Assembly (NCBI RefSeq): GCF_009909195.1
Contig: NZ_JAAAMU010000006.1
Location: 1-64,000, forward strand
Direction of reading: 5' to 3'
Source: Paenibacillus sacheonensis
GTDB lineage: Bacteria; Bacillota; Bacilli; Paenibacillales; Paenibacillaceae
Length of the DNA: 64,000 bases
The notes beneath the pieces were generated by a model. That model was not told the origin of the DNA. It searched no databases and saw nothing but the letters and a program-made list of their open reading frames with translations. Each line of letters begins with the position of its first letter. Position 1 is the first letter of the stretch. Of the stretch, positions 35,168 to 43,760 are shown one piece after another. The position numbers and the translations under genes are program-made.

Positions 35168-36883
35168 TTACGGCGTGTACGCGATCTTTGTGTACGCGTC
35201 GGTCAGCTCTTGGTCGTATTTCTCTCCGCCGAGCTTCTTCCAGCCCGCGATCATCGTGTTGTATTCCTTCTCGGGATCGTCGGCGACGATGACTTTCGTA
35301 ATCGATTCGTTCAGGAATTTCTTGATCGTCTCCTGATTCTTCTGCGCGAACGGACGCGGATCGGTCAGAATGACGGAAGCCGGCGTAAAGTTCGCGAAGA
35401 CGGAATCGTATTTCGTCGTCACGGCGACGTAATAATCGACGTCGAACAGCTTGGCGTTCTCCCCGGCGATTTTCAGCTGCTCCGGCGTGCTCATCGGCTG
35501 GCCTTGCTGAATGATCTCGAGGTCGCCGGGACCTGCATACCAGTCGACTTCCTTCGCGTTCTTCGCGGGATCGATGACCTCGTGCGTACCGTCGGCGTTA
35601 ACCTTGTAGTGCACGCCCTCGATACCGGATTGCAGCGTCATGATCGTGGCCGGGTCGGCCATCCAGTTCAAATATTTGACGGCGGCGATCGCCTGTTCTT
35701 CCTTGCTTGCCTTCGGAACCATGATGGACATGCCGTAATCCGGGGCGCCGCCGGCATATTGCTTGCCGTCCGCCGTCTTGAGCGGATCGATCGGCATCCA
35801 TCTCGCGTCCGGAACCGCTTTGCGCGTGGAATCGGTCAGCCCCCAGCCGGAATCGTTGTTTTCCACGAATCCGGTGACGCCTTGGGCGACGTATTGGTTG
35901 AACTGCTGGTTGTTGACGTCGGTGCCGAATTCCTTCGGAATGAGGCCTTCCTTGTACAGCTTGTTCAGGAACTTGAACATCTCGAGCGCGTTCGGCGTGG
36001 CGACGTTGGAGACGAATTTGCCGTCCTTCCAAATGCCGCCGAACATGTCGGTGCCGTTGTTCATCAGCTGCGGGTTGACGCCGAAGGCGCCGGACAGCGC
36101 GTACATGAACGCCTTGCCGATTGCCGGGAACGCGAACGGTACGACATTATCCTTGCCGACGCCGCCCGGATCCTTCTCCTTGAACGCCTTCAGCACGTTA
36201 TACAGCTCGTCGACCGTCGTCGGCGCCTGCATGCCGAGCTTGTCGAGCCAGTCCTGCCGGATCTTCATCGCCGGTCCGACATGCGGGTTGGCCCGAAGCG
36301 CCGGAATGGCGTAACGTTTGCCCAAGTACATGCCCGATTCGTCCAAGGCTTTCTGGTTGTTCTTCTGAATCTGCGGGCCGTACTCAGCGAGCAGATCGTC
36401 CAGCTGCCAGATGCCGCCCTGCTCGGCGTACTTGAACAGCGTATTGACGTCGTAGGTGAAAATAATGTCCGGCGCCTGGCCCGATGCCAGCCATACGTTC
36501 AGCTTGTCTTCCGCTTCCGCGCGGGGGACGGCCACGTATTCGAGATCGATGCCGAGCGGCTTCACCTGCTCCTGCGCCCATTTGATCAGCGGCGCTTCCG
36601 TCAGCTTCATGCCTTCCGGCGCATTGCCCCGGTCGTAGATCATGACGCGCAGCTTCGTCATTTTGGCCGGCGTTTCGGTCTTCGGCTCGTTCGCCGCCTT
36701 CGTTCCTTCGTCGTCGGCCGGTGCCGCATCGCCGCTGCCCGTGCCGTCGTTCGTGCCGGCTGCCGCGCCGTTAGCGCCTCCGTTGCCGTTGCCGTTATTG
36801 GAATTCGAACAGCCTGCCAGCAGCATGGTGAACGCAAAGATGAGCGCAAGGATGAACGTAACCCCCGGTTTGAGTTTGACCAC
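35168..36883 (-). CDS. Extracellular solute-binding lipoprotein of an oligosaccharide ABC importer
   Basis: A 571-residue lipoprotein. The signal peptide ends in a lipobox (LLAGC, Cys25), followed by a Gly/Asn/Ala-rich linker to about residue 70 and the large two-lobed binding fold of the LplA/YtcQ type. The length is normal for this group, which binds oligosaccharides for LplB/LplC permeases. The start codon is GTG at 36883, with GAGGAGG upstream. It is the third gene after lplB and lplC and is followed by a hairpin. The ligand is probably an unsaturated oligouronide released by a lyase outside the cell, which is inference from the gene neighbourhood. Confidence 0.9.
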   Translation of the reverse strand: MVKLKPGVTFILALIFAFTMLLAGCSNSNNGNGNGGANGAAAGTNDGTGSGDAAPADDEGTKAANEPKTETPAKMTKLRVMIYDRGNAPEGMKLTEAPLIKWAQEQVKPLGIDLEYVAVPRAEAEDKLNVWLASGQAPDIIFTYDVNTLFKYAEQGGIWQLDDLLAEYGPQIQKNNQKALDESGMYLGKRYAIPALRANPHVGPAMKIRQDWLDKLGMQAPTTVDELYNVLKAFKEKDPGGVGKDNVVPFAFPAIGKAFMYALSGAFGVNPQLMNNGTDMFGGIWKDGKFVSNVATPNALEMFKFLNKLYKEGLIPKEFGTDVNNQQFNQYVAQGVTGFVENNDSGWGLTDSTRKAVPDARWMPIDPLKTADGKQYAGGAPDYGMSIMVPKASKEEQAIAAVKYLNWMADPATIMTLQSGIEGVHYKVNADGTHEVIDPAKNAKEVDWYAGPGDLEIIQQGQPMSTPEQLKIAGENAKLFDVDYYVAVTTKYDSVFANFTPASVILTDPRPFAQKNQETIKKFLNESITKVIVADDPEKEYNTMIAGWKKLGGEKYDQELTDAYTKIAYTP

Positions 36884-37034
36884 CGTATTTCCTCCTCTTA
36901 ATGATTTACAGGAATGGTTGCCGTCGGTCCGGCATACGCCGCGCCTTGTACTGCTTCCTTCCCCGGCGGCCGGGCCTTTATATCTAGGAGAGCCGCGAAA
37001 TCCGCTCCCGTTCCTGTCGCGCGTTAGCGGACCG

Positions 37035-37958
37035 TCAGCCTTTGACGGACCCTAGGAAAGAACCTTTGACGAAATACTTTTGCAGAAACGGGTATACGAT
37101 GAGGATCGGCACGGTGGCGAACACGGCGGTTGCCGCCTTGAGCGACTCCTCGATGACCTGAAGCTTGCCCTGCTGCTGCATGACCTCCAGCGACGTGTCC
37201 ATCTGCGAGAGGAGCAGGATGTTCCGCAGCCGCACCTGAAGCGTATACAGATCGGGATTGTCGATCATGATGACCGCCCCCATGTAGCTGTTCCAATGGC
37301 CGACGGCGTAGAACAGTCCGATCGTCGCCATGACCGCGCCGGAGAGCGGAAGCACGATGCGCAGCAGGTAGCGGATATTGCCGCAGCCGTCCATGATGGC
37401 CGCCTCGCGAAGCTCCTCGGGCATGTTTTGGAAGAACGACTTCATGATGATGACGTTGAACGCGCTGACGGCGCCGGGAATCATGATGGACCACAGCGTA
37501 TTGAGCAGTCCCAGCTCCTTGTTCAGCAGATAGCTCGGAATGAGCCCGCCGCCGAACATCATGGTGAAGATCATATAGTTCATGAAATATTTGCGGCCGG
37601 CCAAATCCCTCCTCGAGAGAGGGTACGCCGTTAGAATCGTCATCACCATATTGATCGCGGTGCCGACGACCGTGACGTAGATCGTAACGAGCATGGCCCG
37701 GATGACGTTATCGTCCCAGAACACCGACTTCATCGCGTCGAACTGAATGCCGACGGGCCACAGGAAGACCTTGCCGGATTGAATCGCATGGCTGCTGCTG
37801 AACGCGTTCGCGATCGTGTTGACGAACGGGAAGATGCAGATGAAGGCAATCAGGCTGATGATCGCGTAATTGAAGATGTTGAAGCTTACGTCCCACATGG
37901 AATACCGCCGTCTGACGGGCTGCATGGGCCGGTTCGCCGTTTCCGCTTGCTGCGCCAT
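37035..37958 (-). CDS. Oligosaccharide ABC importer permease (LplC/YtcP type)
   Basis: A 307-residue permease with six transmembrane segments and the EAA loop (ELREAAIMDGCGNIRYLLRIVLPLS) that contacts the ATPase. It resembles YtcP/LplC. The ATG at 37958 is preferred because AAAGGGG is spaced properly; a GTG 21 bases upstream overlaps that site. No ATPase gene is nearby. In related systems a shared MsmX-type ATPase serves several importers. It pairs with the LplB-type gene just upstream. Confidence 0.92.
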   Translation of the reverse strand: MAQQAETANRPMQPVRRRYSMWDVSFNIFNYAIISLIAFICIFPFVNTIANAFSSSHAIQSGKVFLWPVGIQFDAMKSVFWDDNVIRAMLVTIYVTVVGTAINMVMTILTAYPLSRRDLAGRKYFMNYMIFTMMFGGGLIPSYLLNKELGLLNTLWSIMIPGAVSAFNVIIMKSFFQNMPEELREAAIMDGCGNIRYLLRIVLPLSGAVMATIGLFYAVGHWNSYMGAVIMIDNPDLYTLQVRLRNILLLSQMDTSLEVMQQQGKLQVIEESLKAATAVFATVPILIVYPFLQKYFVKGSFLGSVKG

Positions 37959-38003
37959 GGAAGCGTTCCCCTTTCTCACCGAAGAATGAACTGCCGGATG
38001 CCG

Positions 38004-38981
38004 TTACCAGATTCCTTCGCGGCCCATTTTGTTGGCGGCGTAGTTGGCGCCGAGGATGAGCCCGAGATTGATCAGCGACTGGATCATGCCGATCGCGGTC
38101 GTCAGCCCGAATCCGCCCTGCCGGATGCCGAGATCGTAAATGTAGGTGCTGAGCACGTCCGCCACGTCCATGACGAGCGGATTCATCAGCGCGTACGGCT
38201 GTTCGAATCCGATCGATACCATATGCCCGAGGTTCAGAATCAATAAAATGACGATCGTGGGCATGATGCCGGGAATGGTGATATGCATGATCTTCTTCCA
38301 GCGTCCCGCGCCGTCCATCGAAGCCGCCTCGTACAAATGGGGATCGAGCGTCGTCATCGCCGCCAAATAAATGATCGTCCCCCAGCCGACGCCGGCCCAG
38401 ATGCCCGACCCGATAAAGACGGTCACCCACCAGGAATTCTCGCCCATGAAGTAGACCGGCTGCAGGCCGATCCATTGCAGTGCCTGGTTGATGATGCCGT
38501 ACTTCGGCGACAGCAGCGCGTAGATCATGCCGCCCATGAGAACCCACGACATGAAGTGCGGCAAATAGAGCAGGGATTGCGTGATCCGCTTGAAATACTT
38601 GCTGCGCACTTCGTTCAGCAGGATGGCCAGAATGATCGGCGCGGGAAAGCCGAATACGAGCCCGAGCACGTTGAGCATCAGCGTATTGCGAATGATTTTG
38701 TGCAGGTCCGGCAGATGGATCATTTCCTTGAAGTAGGCGAAATGATTCCACGGGCTCTTGAGGACGCCCTCGAACATGTTGTAGTCCTTGAAGGCGATCA
38801 GAAGTCCGAACATCGGAATGTAGCAGAAGATAAAGAAGTAGACGAGTCCCGGTGCAAGGCAGAGATACAAATCGAGGTTTTTGCGGATTCGTTTCCACAG
38901 CGCGCTCCTGCTTTTGGCCGCGCCTGCGTCGATGTCCGCCTTGTAGGGAAGAGCGGGACTTTTATTGGTTTGCGCTTCCAC
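38004..38981 (-). CDS. Oligosaccharide ABC importer permease (LplB type)
   Basis: A 325-residue permease with a charged N-terminus and six transmembrane segments, starting NLDLYLCLAPGLVYFFIFCYIPMFGLLIAFKDYN, which is a hallmark of the LplB group. The EAA loop reads HLYEAASMDGAGRWKKIMHITIPG. The start codon is GTG at 38981, preceded by AGAGGGGAGCC. It is the first gene of the importer set and has a cre-like site 48 bases upstream. Confidence 0.93.
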   Translation of the reverse strand: MEAQTNKSPALPYKADIDAGAAKSRSALWKRIRKNLDLYLCLAPGLVYFFIFCYIPMFGLLIAFKDYNMFEGVLKSPWNHFAYFKEMIHLPDLHKIIRNTLMLNVLGLVFGFPAPIILAILLNEVRSKYFKRITQSLLYLPHFMSWVLMGGMIYALLSPKYGIINQALQWIGLQPVYFMGENSWWVTVFIGSGIWAGVGWGTIIYLAAMTTLDPHLYEAASMDGAGRWKKIMHITIPGIMPTIVILLILNLGHMVSIGFEQPYALMNPLVMDVADVLSTYIYDLGIRQGGFGLTTAIGMIQSLINLGLILGANYAANKMGREGIW

Positions 38982-39028
38982 TTGGCTCCCCTCTTTCCGT
39001 TTGGAATAGTCTAAGTTTACCTAGGAAT

Positions 39029-39042
39029 GAAAGCGTTTTACA
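39029..39042. promoter_or_regulatory. Cre-like site ahead of the importer genes
   Basis: TGAAAGCGTTTTAC on the plus strand (GTAAAACGCTTTCA reading toward lplB) matches 12 of 14 positions of the TGNAARCGNWWWCA consensus. It lies 48 bases before the lplB start, where CcpA could block transcription of the importer and the downstream hydrolases. A clear -35/-10 pair next to it was not found. Confidence 0.5.
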
Positions 39043-39109
39043 TATATGGATTTTTACTTTTTATTAGGTTTCTTGACGTCGGCCGAATGAATTGTATCCA
39101 GCGGGTCTG

Positions 39110-40264
39110 TTACGCCCGCTTCATCCCGGCAAGCGCCGCGTCGATATCCTCGATCAAGGAGTCGGCATGCTCGAGTCCGATGGAGACGCGCAGCAGGCCC
39201 TGCGGAATGCCGGTCCGCCGCGAGGCCTCCTCGTCCAGCCAGAGGCCCGGCGAGTTGACGAGGCTCTCGAAGCCGCCCCAGCTCGGCCCTTCCTGAAAGA
39301 GGCGGAGCGACTTCATGAAGCTTGCGATCGCCTCGCGGCTTCCCTTCGGAACGAAGCCGATCAGGCCGGAATAACCGCTCATTTGGCTGCGTCCCAGCTC
39401 GTACTGCGGGTGGCTCGGCAGCCCGGGGTAGAGTACCCGGTCCACAAGCGGATGCGCCTCCAGAAAAGCCGCTATGCGCAGGGCGCTCTCTTGATGCTGG
39501 CGCATCCGCACGGGCAGCGTGCGCAGGCCGCGAATGAGCAGCCACGCTTGATGGGGGTCCATCGACGCGCCGAACATGCCCCGCTCGCGGTGGGTGACCG
39601 GCTCCATGCGCGCCTTGGTGCCGACCATGACGCCGGCGATAATATCGCTGTGGCCGCCCATGTACTTGGACGCCGAGTGCACGACGATGTCGATGCCGCA
39701 GCCGATCGGATTCTGGTAGAGCGGCGTCGCCCACGAGTTGTCGGCGATCGTCGTGATTCCCCTCGACTTGGCGAGCGCCGCTATGGCACGCAAATCTTGC
39801 AGCGTAAATACATTCGACAAAGGCGTCTCGAGGTAGATCGCCTTCGTGTTCGGACGCAGCGCCCGCTCGAACTCCGCCAGGCTTTCGCCCGACACGAACG
39901 TCGTCTCCACGCCGAACTTCGCCATGTAGCTCTCCAGGAACGCCTTGGTCGGCGGATAGACGTTAGACGGGCAGACGATGTGGCAGTCCTTCTCCATGAC
40001 GCTCATGAGCGCGGCCGTAATCGCCGCCATCCCGGACGAGAAGCAGCGCGCATCCTCGGCTTCCTCGAGCGCGGCGATCTTCCGCTCGGCGATTTCGATC
40101 GTCGGATTGGATGCCCGGGTATAGCTGTAGCCGTGATCCTGCGTCTTGCGGGTAAACAGCGAGTTTTGAAAAATCGGCGGCACGATCGCGCCCAGATAGC
40201 GGTCGTAATCGTCGCCCAAATGCATGCAAATCTCTTCTTTGCTCCTGCTTCCGTGCACGTCCAT
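39110..40264 (-). CDS. PLP-dependent trans-sulfuration family enzyme (cystathionine lyase/synthase-like)
   Basis: A 384-residue fold-type I PLP enzyme of the Cys/Met metabolism family. Visible motifs are YSYTRASNPT, EDARCFSSGMAAITA, ETPLSN, ADNSWATPLYQNP, and the Schiff-base lysine in HSASKYMGGHSD. The ending GLLRVSIGLEHADSLIEDIDAAL is typical. It could be a gamma- or beta-lyase, or a C-S/C-O bond enzyme with another substrate. The ATG at 40264 is used because GGAGGAATGGTC precedes it; the two earlier starts overlap the site. Its place between a lyase gene and importer genes is unusual. Confidence 0.85.
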   Translation of the reverse strand: MDVHGSRSKEEICMHLGDDYDRYLGAIVPPIFQNSLFTRKTQDHGYSYTRASNPTIEIAERKIAALEEAEDARCFSSGMAAITAALMSVMEKDCHIVCPSNVYPPTKAFLESYMAKFGVETTFVSGESLAEFERALRPNTKAIYLETPLSNVFTLQDLRAIAALAKSRGITTIADNSWATPLYQNPIGCGIDIVVHSASKYMGGHSDIIAGVMVGTKARMEPVTHRERGMFGASMDPHQAWLLIRGLRTLPVRMRQHQESALRIAAFLEAHPLVDRVLYPGLPSHPQYELGRSQMSGYSGLIGFVPKGSREAIASFMKSLRLFQEGPSWGGFESLVNSPGLWLDEEASRRTGIPQGLLRVSIGLEHADSLIEDIDAALAGMKRA

Positions 40265-40324
40265 GACCATTCCTCCACGTTCTACGGCCGCCGTAAGGCC
40301 GGCGGCTCGCCTAATATGCAATGG

Positions 40325-40375
40325 CCCCGGAACAGGAGAGGCGCCTGTTCAAAGGCGGCTTCTCTCCTGCCGGGG
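40325..40375 (-). promoter_or_regulatory. Long nested hairpin between the lyase and PLP-enzyme genes
   Basis: Three nested pairings lie in 51 bases: CCCCGG/CCGGGG, CAGGAGAG/CTCTCCTG, and CGCCT/AGGCG around TTCAAA. A second smaller hairpin (GGGGAC-GGTT-GTCCCC, about 40400-40416) lies closer to the lyase stop. Neither is followed by a T-run on the minus strand, so an RNA processing or stability element is as likely as termination. Confidence 0.6.
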
Positions 40376-40446
40376 CGATTGGCCTGCTGCTGATCGTTCG
40401 GGGACGGTTGTCCCCCAGCTTTTCTTTCGGGGTGGTTGTCCCGCCG

Positions 40447-42345
40447 CTATTCGTTCGTTTCTTCCCAGCTGTACTCGGCCTTGAACGCCGCCGAGCCGGC
40501 GACCCGGCGCGCCATCACGCCCCAGCGGACGAGATCGAGCCGGTGCTCATAGCCTTTGAAAATATACACGCTCGTGCCGGGGCAGCCCTGCATGCGGAGC
40601 GTCACCCGCTTGTCGTCCAGCTCCCACCGGACCTCCCAATCCGCGTCGGTCCCGCAGACGGCCGTCTCCAGCATCAACTGGTAGCCGTCTTCGCTGCCCG
40701 GCCGCTCGCACGGCGCGAACGGAAGATTCGAGCTCAGCTCGCCGGCGCAATGGAAGAACCAGTCGATCGTATGCGCTTCCGACTCGTCCGTCCCTGCGGC
40801 CGGCATTACCTCGAACAGATCTTCCAGCCGGTTCGGATGAAGCCGCATGCTGCGAACGAAGCCGTAGCCCGGATAAACCTCGTCCGCGGCGACGCTGCAG
40901 GCGCTGCCGCCTTCGTCGAACGCGAGCATGCGGCCGGTCGGCCGGTTCGGCTGCGTCTGCCGGTCGATCATGACGGAATTGTGGGCGATCGTCTTGCGCT
41001 GCCATTCGCGGAACAGGTCGGAGCCGTATCCGCTGTTGGAAATGTCGCGCGACATGACCTCGTCCTTGAAGAACAGCTCGAAGTTCATGATGTCCGCATG
41101 AGAATGGCCGCGCAGCACGAAGCCGTATTTAAGGAACAGCTCCGACCGGCCGCTTCGCAGCATCGCGAAATAGATCGAAGGATCATGGCGCGAATCCCGC
41201 TCGGGCAATCCGCTGCCGGACGGCAAATGGTCGAACCGCTCGTTCTCCCAATCGCGGCCGAACAGCAGCCGCGCCGAGCCGCCGATGTTGGCGCCCGGCA
41301 GCGCTTCGTCGTGCTTGTCGTAGCAGAACGACAGCGCGTAGCGGAAAGCGGGCTCGTCGTGCACGTTCCGGATCCATTCATACGCCTGCGCGTAGTTGCC
41401 GAACTTGAGCAGCGGCCAGCCGTCGTTCGGATTCGGGAACTCGCCGTTCGCGAACGCGTAGTGAACCGGGTAGCGATACATTCGCAGCAGTCCGTCTTCC
41501 ATCTCCGGAAAATCGTAACCGTAGATTTTGCAGAAGGCGAGATAGTAGGTCATCCCTTCCGCGCAGTAGAAATGATAGTGCATGGAAGCTTCGTACCAGA
41601 AGCCTTCCGGCAGCAAGCCGTCGGCCAGCTTCTTCTTGATGCCGTACTCGCCCTCGGCGGCGCGCTCGCACCAGATCCGCTCGCCGAAGAACAATCCGGT
41701 CATGCCGGCGGCCGCTTTCATCCAGCAGACGATATTCGGCGTGACGCCGACCTTCTCGATCAGAAACTCCGCTTCCGGAATGAAGAACCGGTGCTTGTAA
41801 TGCTCCAGCTCTGACGAGGTGAATTCTTCCTTCACCAGCTCCATCCCGTTCAGCAGCCAGATGACGGCGACGCCGTCGGTCAGATCGCAGCCGGTGAAGC
41901 GCCCCTCTTGACGCGGAGGCGTCCGCACCTCGAAACGGCCGTAGTTGTCGCACAGGAAAGCGAGCGCCCGGCGAATGTACGCCATATACTTCCGGTCTCC
42001 ATAGAGCTTGTGGAGCACGGCTGCATTGAACACCTGGCTGCAGGTCGACATTCTGTACATGTACGACCAGGCATCGTCCGCTTCTTGGGCGATTCGCAGC
42101 TCGCCGCAGCCGCTGCAGCGGTGTTCGCCGGGCTTGTTCGAATCGAAGATCAGCGCCGCGTAACAGCGGTCGCAGAAATAATGATGGCCCCAGCCGGCGA
42201 CGCGCGACGCGTCGTCCGCGTAATTGGCGATCCACCGGTCCGTGTCCGGCCTGAAGGCGTCGACGATCGCCTTCGCCCAGCCGAAGCGCCCGATCTTGTC
42301 GCGCACCGCCTGCCAATTTTCCACCATCCGCATCGTGCCGTTCAT
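40447..42345 (-). CDS. Heparinase II/III family lyase with N-terminal zinc-ribbon-like cysteines
   Basis: A 632-residue protein without signal peptide. An (alpha/alpha) toroid carries the probable catalytic segment EASMHYHFYCAEGM. The C-terminal heparinase II/III sandwich has RGHSHADIMNFELFFKDEV, where His lies beside the metal and catalytic site. Near the N-terminus, C58-x2-C61 and C77-x2-C80 look like a zinc ribbon, which I do not know as a standard part of this family. The ATG at 42345 has GGGGAG nine bases upstream; a GTG at 42354 touches that site. It is a second lyase of the locus, clearly different from the one at 27659. Confidence 0.78.
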   Translation of the reverse strand: MNGTMRMVENWQAVRDKIGRFGWAKAIVDAFRPDTDRWIANYADDASRVAGWGHHYFCDRCYAALIFDSNKPGEHRCSGCGELRIAQEADDAWSYMYRMSTCSQVFNAAVLHKLYGDRKYMAYIRRALAFLCDNYGRFEVRTPPRQEGRFTGCDLTDGVAVIWLLNGMELVKEEFTSSELEHYKHRFFIPEAEFLIEKVGVTPNIVCWMKAAAGMTGLFFGERIWCERAAEGEYGIKKKLADGLLPEGFWYEASMHYHFYCAEGMTYYLAFCKIYGYDFPEMEDGLLRMYRYPVHYAFANGEFPNPNDGWPLLKFGNYAQAYEWIRNVHDEPAFRYALSFCYDKHDEALPGANIGGSARLLFGRDWENERFDHLPSGSGLPERDSRHDPSIYFAMLRSGRSELFLKYGFVLRGHSHADIMNFELFFKDEVMSRDISNSGYGSDLFREWQRKTIAHNSVMIDRQTQPNRPTGRMLAFDEGGSACSVAADEVYPGYGFVRSMRLHPNRLEDLFEVMPAAGTDESEAHTIDWFFHCAGELSSNLPFAPCERPGSEDGYQLMLETAVCGTDADWEVRWELDDKRVTLRMQGCPGTSVYIFKGYEHRLDLVRWGVMARRVAGSAAFKAEYSWEETNE

Positions 42346-42453
42346 CCCGTTCACTCTCCCCGTTTTATGCTCGTTCGGACCGCAAAAATACCCGGTTATC
42401 GGCGTACTGCGGCAGCGACAAACCCAGACCGGCTGGCGCTTGCCGACTTACGC

Positions 42454-43548
42454 TCAAGCTTGCGGCACGACGCCGGCCGTTTCGGGATGCTTCATGCTCT
42501 CCACCAGCATGAGCAGCGTCATCGCCTGGCCGTACGGCATCGGGCAGACCGAGATGCCGCGATAATAATCGAGCTCGTCGCCCACGCAGGTGCCGTAGGA
42601 CACGCCCTGCACGAGTCCGTCCTCGTCGACCCGCGCCATGACGGCCCGCATCGCCTTCCGTCCCGTTTCCAGATAACGTTCGGACAAATACCCTTTGCGT
42701 ACCGCTTTCATAATGCCGTAGGCAAAGCCTGCCGTCGCCGAGCTTTCCGGATAGGAATCCGGCTGATCCAGCAGCGTTCTCCACATGCCTTCTTCCGTCT
42801 GCAGCGGCACGAGCGCCTGCGTCTGGCGTTCCAGCGAGGTGAGCAGGAACTGCGCCACGCCGGGCTGCACCGGCACGATATCGAGATAATCGACGAGCCC
42901 CGCGGCATACCAGGCGTTGCCTCTGCCCCACAGCGCTTCCCCGAAGTGATGGTTGCCGAGGAACGTCCAGCCGTGGAAGAACAGACCCGTGCGTACGTCG
43001 GTCAAATATTTCAGGTGAACGAGAAATTGGCGCACGCTTTCCTGCACGTAATCGTCCCTGCCGAGCAGCACGCCCATCCGGCCCAGGAACAGCACGGTCA
43101 TGTACAGCGTGTCGTCCCACAGCTGCCCCTCGTTATCGGCGGTGACGGTGATGTGGGAGATGCCGCCTTCCGTCGTGCGGGGCATTTCCGTGAAGGCGTA
43201 TTGCGCCCACTCCCGGCAGACGTCCAGGTAATCCTCGCGGCCGAGCTCTTCGCCGAGGTAGCTCATCGTCAGCAGCGGGCACATCGTATTGACGTTCTTG
43301 CCCGGGAGCCCTTTGGCCAGATGCCGGTCGAACCAGGCGACGAGCTCGTCTTGAATATCCTTGCGGCCCGTCTCCTTGTAGTAGAGATACTGCGCGAACA
43401 ACCCTACGCCCTGCGACCAGTCCCAGACGTCCATCGAGACGATGCTGTCCTTGACGTTTTCCTTGAACGCCGGCTTCAGCTTCTTCATGCCCTGCAGCAC
43501 GAGCTCGATCGAACGGCTTGCCTCTTCCTTCGAAAGCATGCGATCCAT
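42454..43548 (-). CDS. GH105 unsaturated uronyl hydrolase, copy A
   Basis: A 364-residue (alpha/alpha)6-barrel enzyme of the YteR/YesR type that removes the unsaturated uronic acid left by lyases. Landmarks are MDVWDWSQGVGLFAQYLYYKET, KNVNTMCPLLTMSYL, the catalytic-site segment QLWDDTLYM (D145, D146), GLFFHGWTF, ALWGRGNAWYAAGLVDYL and SSATAGFAYGIMKAVRKG. No signal peptide, so intracellular. AAGGAGC lies ahead of the ATG. A paralogue (45583) lies on the other side of the sensor-kinase gene. Confidence 0.9.
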   Translation of the reverse strand: MDRMLSKEEASRSIELVLQGMKKLKPAFKENVKDSIVSMDVWDWSQGVGLFAQYLYYKETGRKDIQDELVAWFDRHLAKGLPGKNVNTMCPLLTMSYLGEELGREDYLDVCREWAQYAFTEMPRTTEGGISHITVTADNEGQLWDDTLYMTVLFLGRMGVLLGRDDYVQESVRQFLVHLKYLTDVRTGLFFHGWTFLGNHHFGEALWGRGNAWYAAGLVDYLDIVPVQPGVAQFLLTSLERQTQALVPLQTEEGMWRTLLDQPDSYPESSATAGFAYGIMKAVRKGYLSERYLETGRKAMRAVMARVDEDGLVQGVSYGTCVGDELDYYRGISVCPMPYGQAMTLLMLVESMKHPETAGVVPQA

Positions 43549-43760
43549 ACTGTCAGCTCCTTCGTTCCGAAGAAGCTTGCTCCGCCGGCAGGCGGCGAAG
43601 GCGCTTCTTCTTGGTCGCTTTTATTTTCACAGGTACGGAGGCCGCTTTCCATTGTGGAATCTTGCGGTTATATTAGATTTTTTGTTCTTGGAGGAGCGGT
43701 ATTGCCGACGAGCGCGCGCAGCGGCTTCCCCACCGATATTCAATCCGCGGCCCGCTTCCG

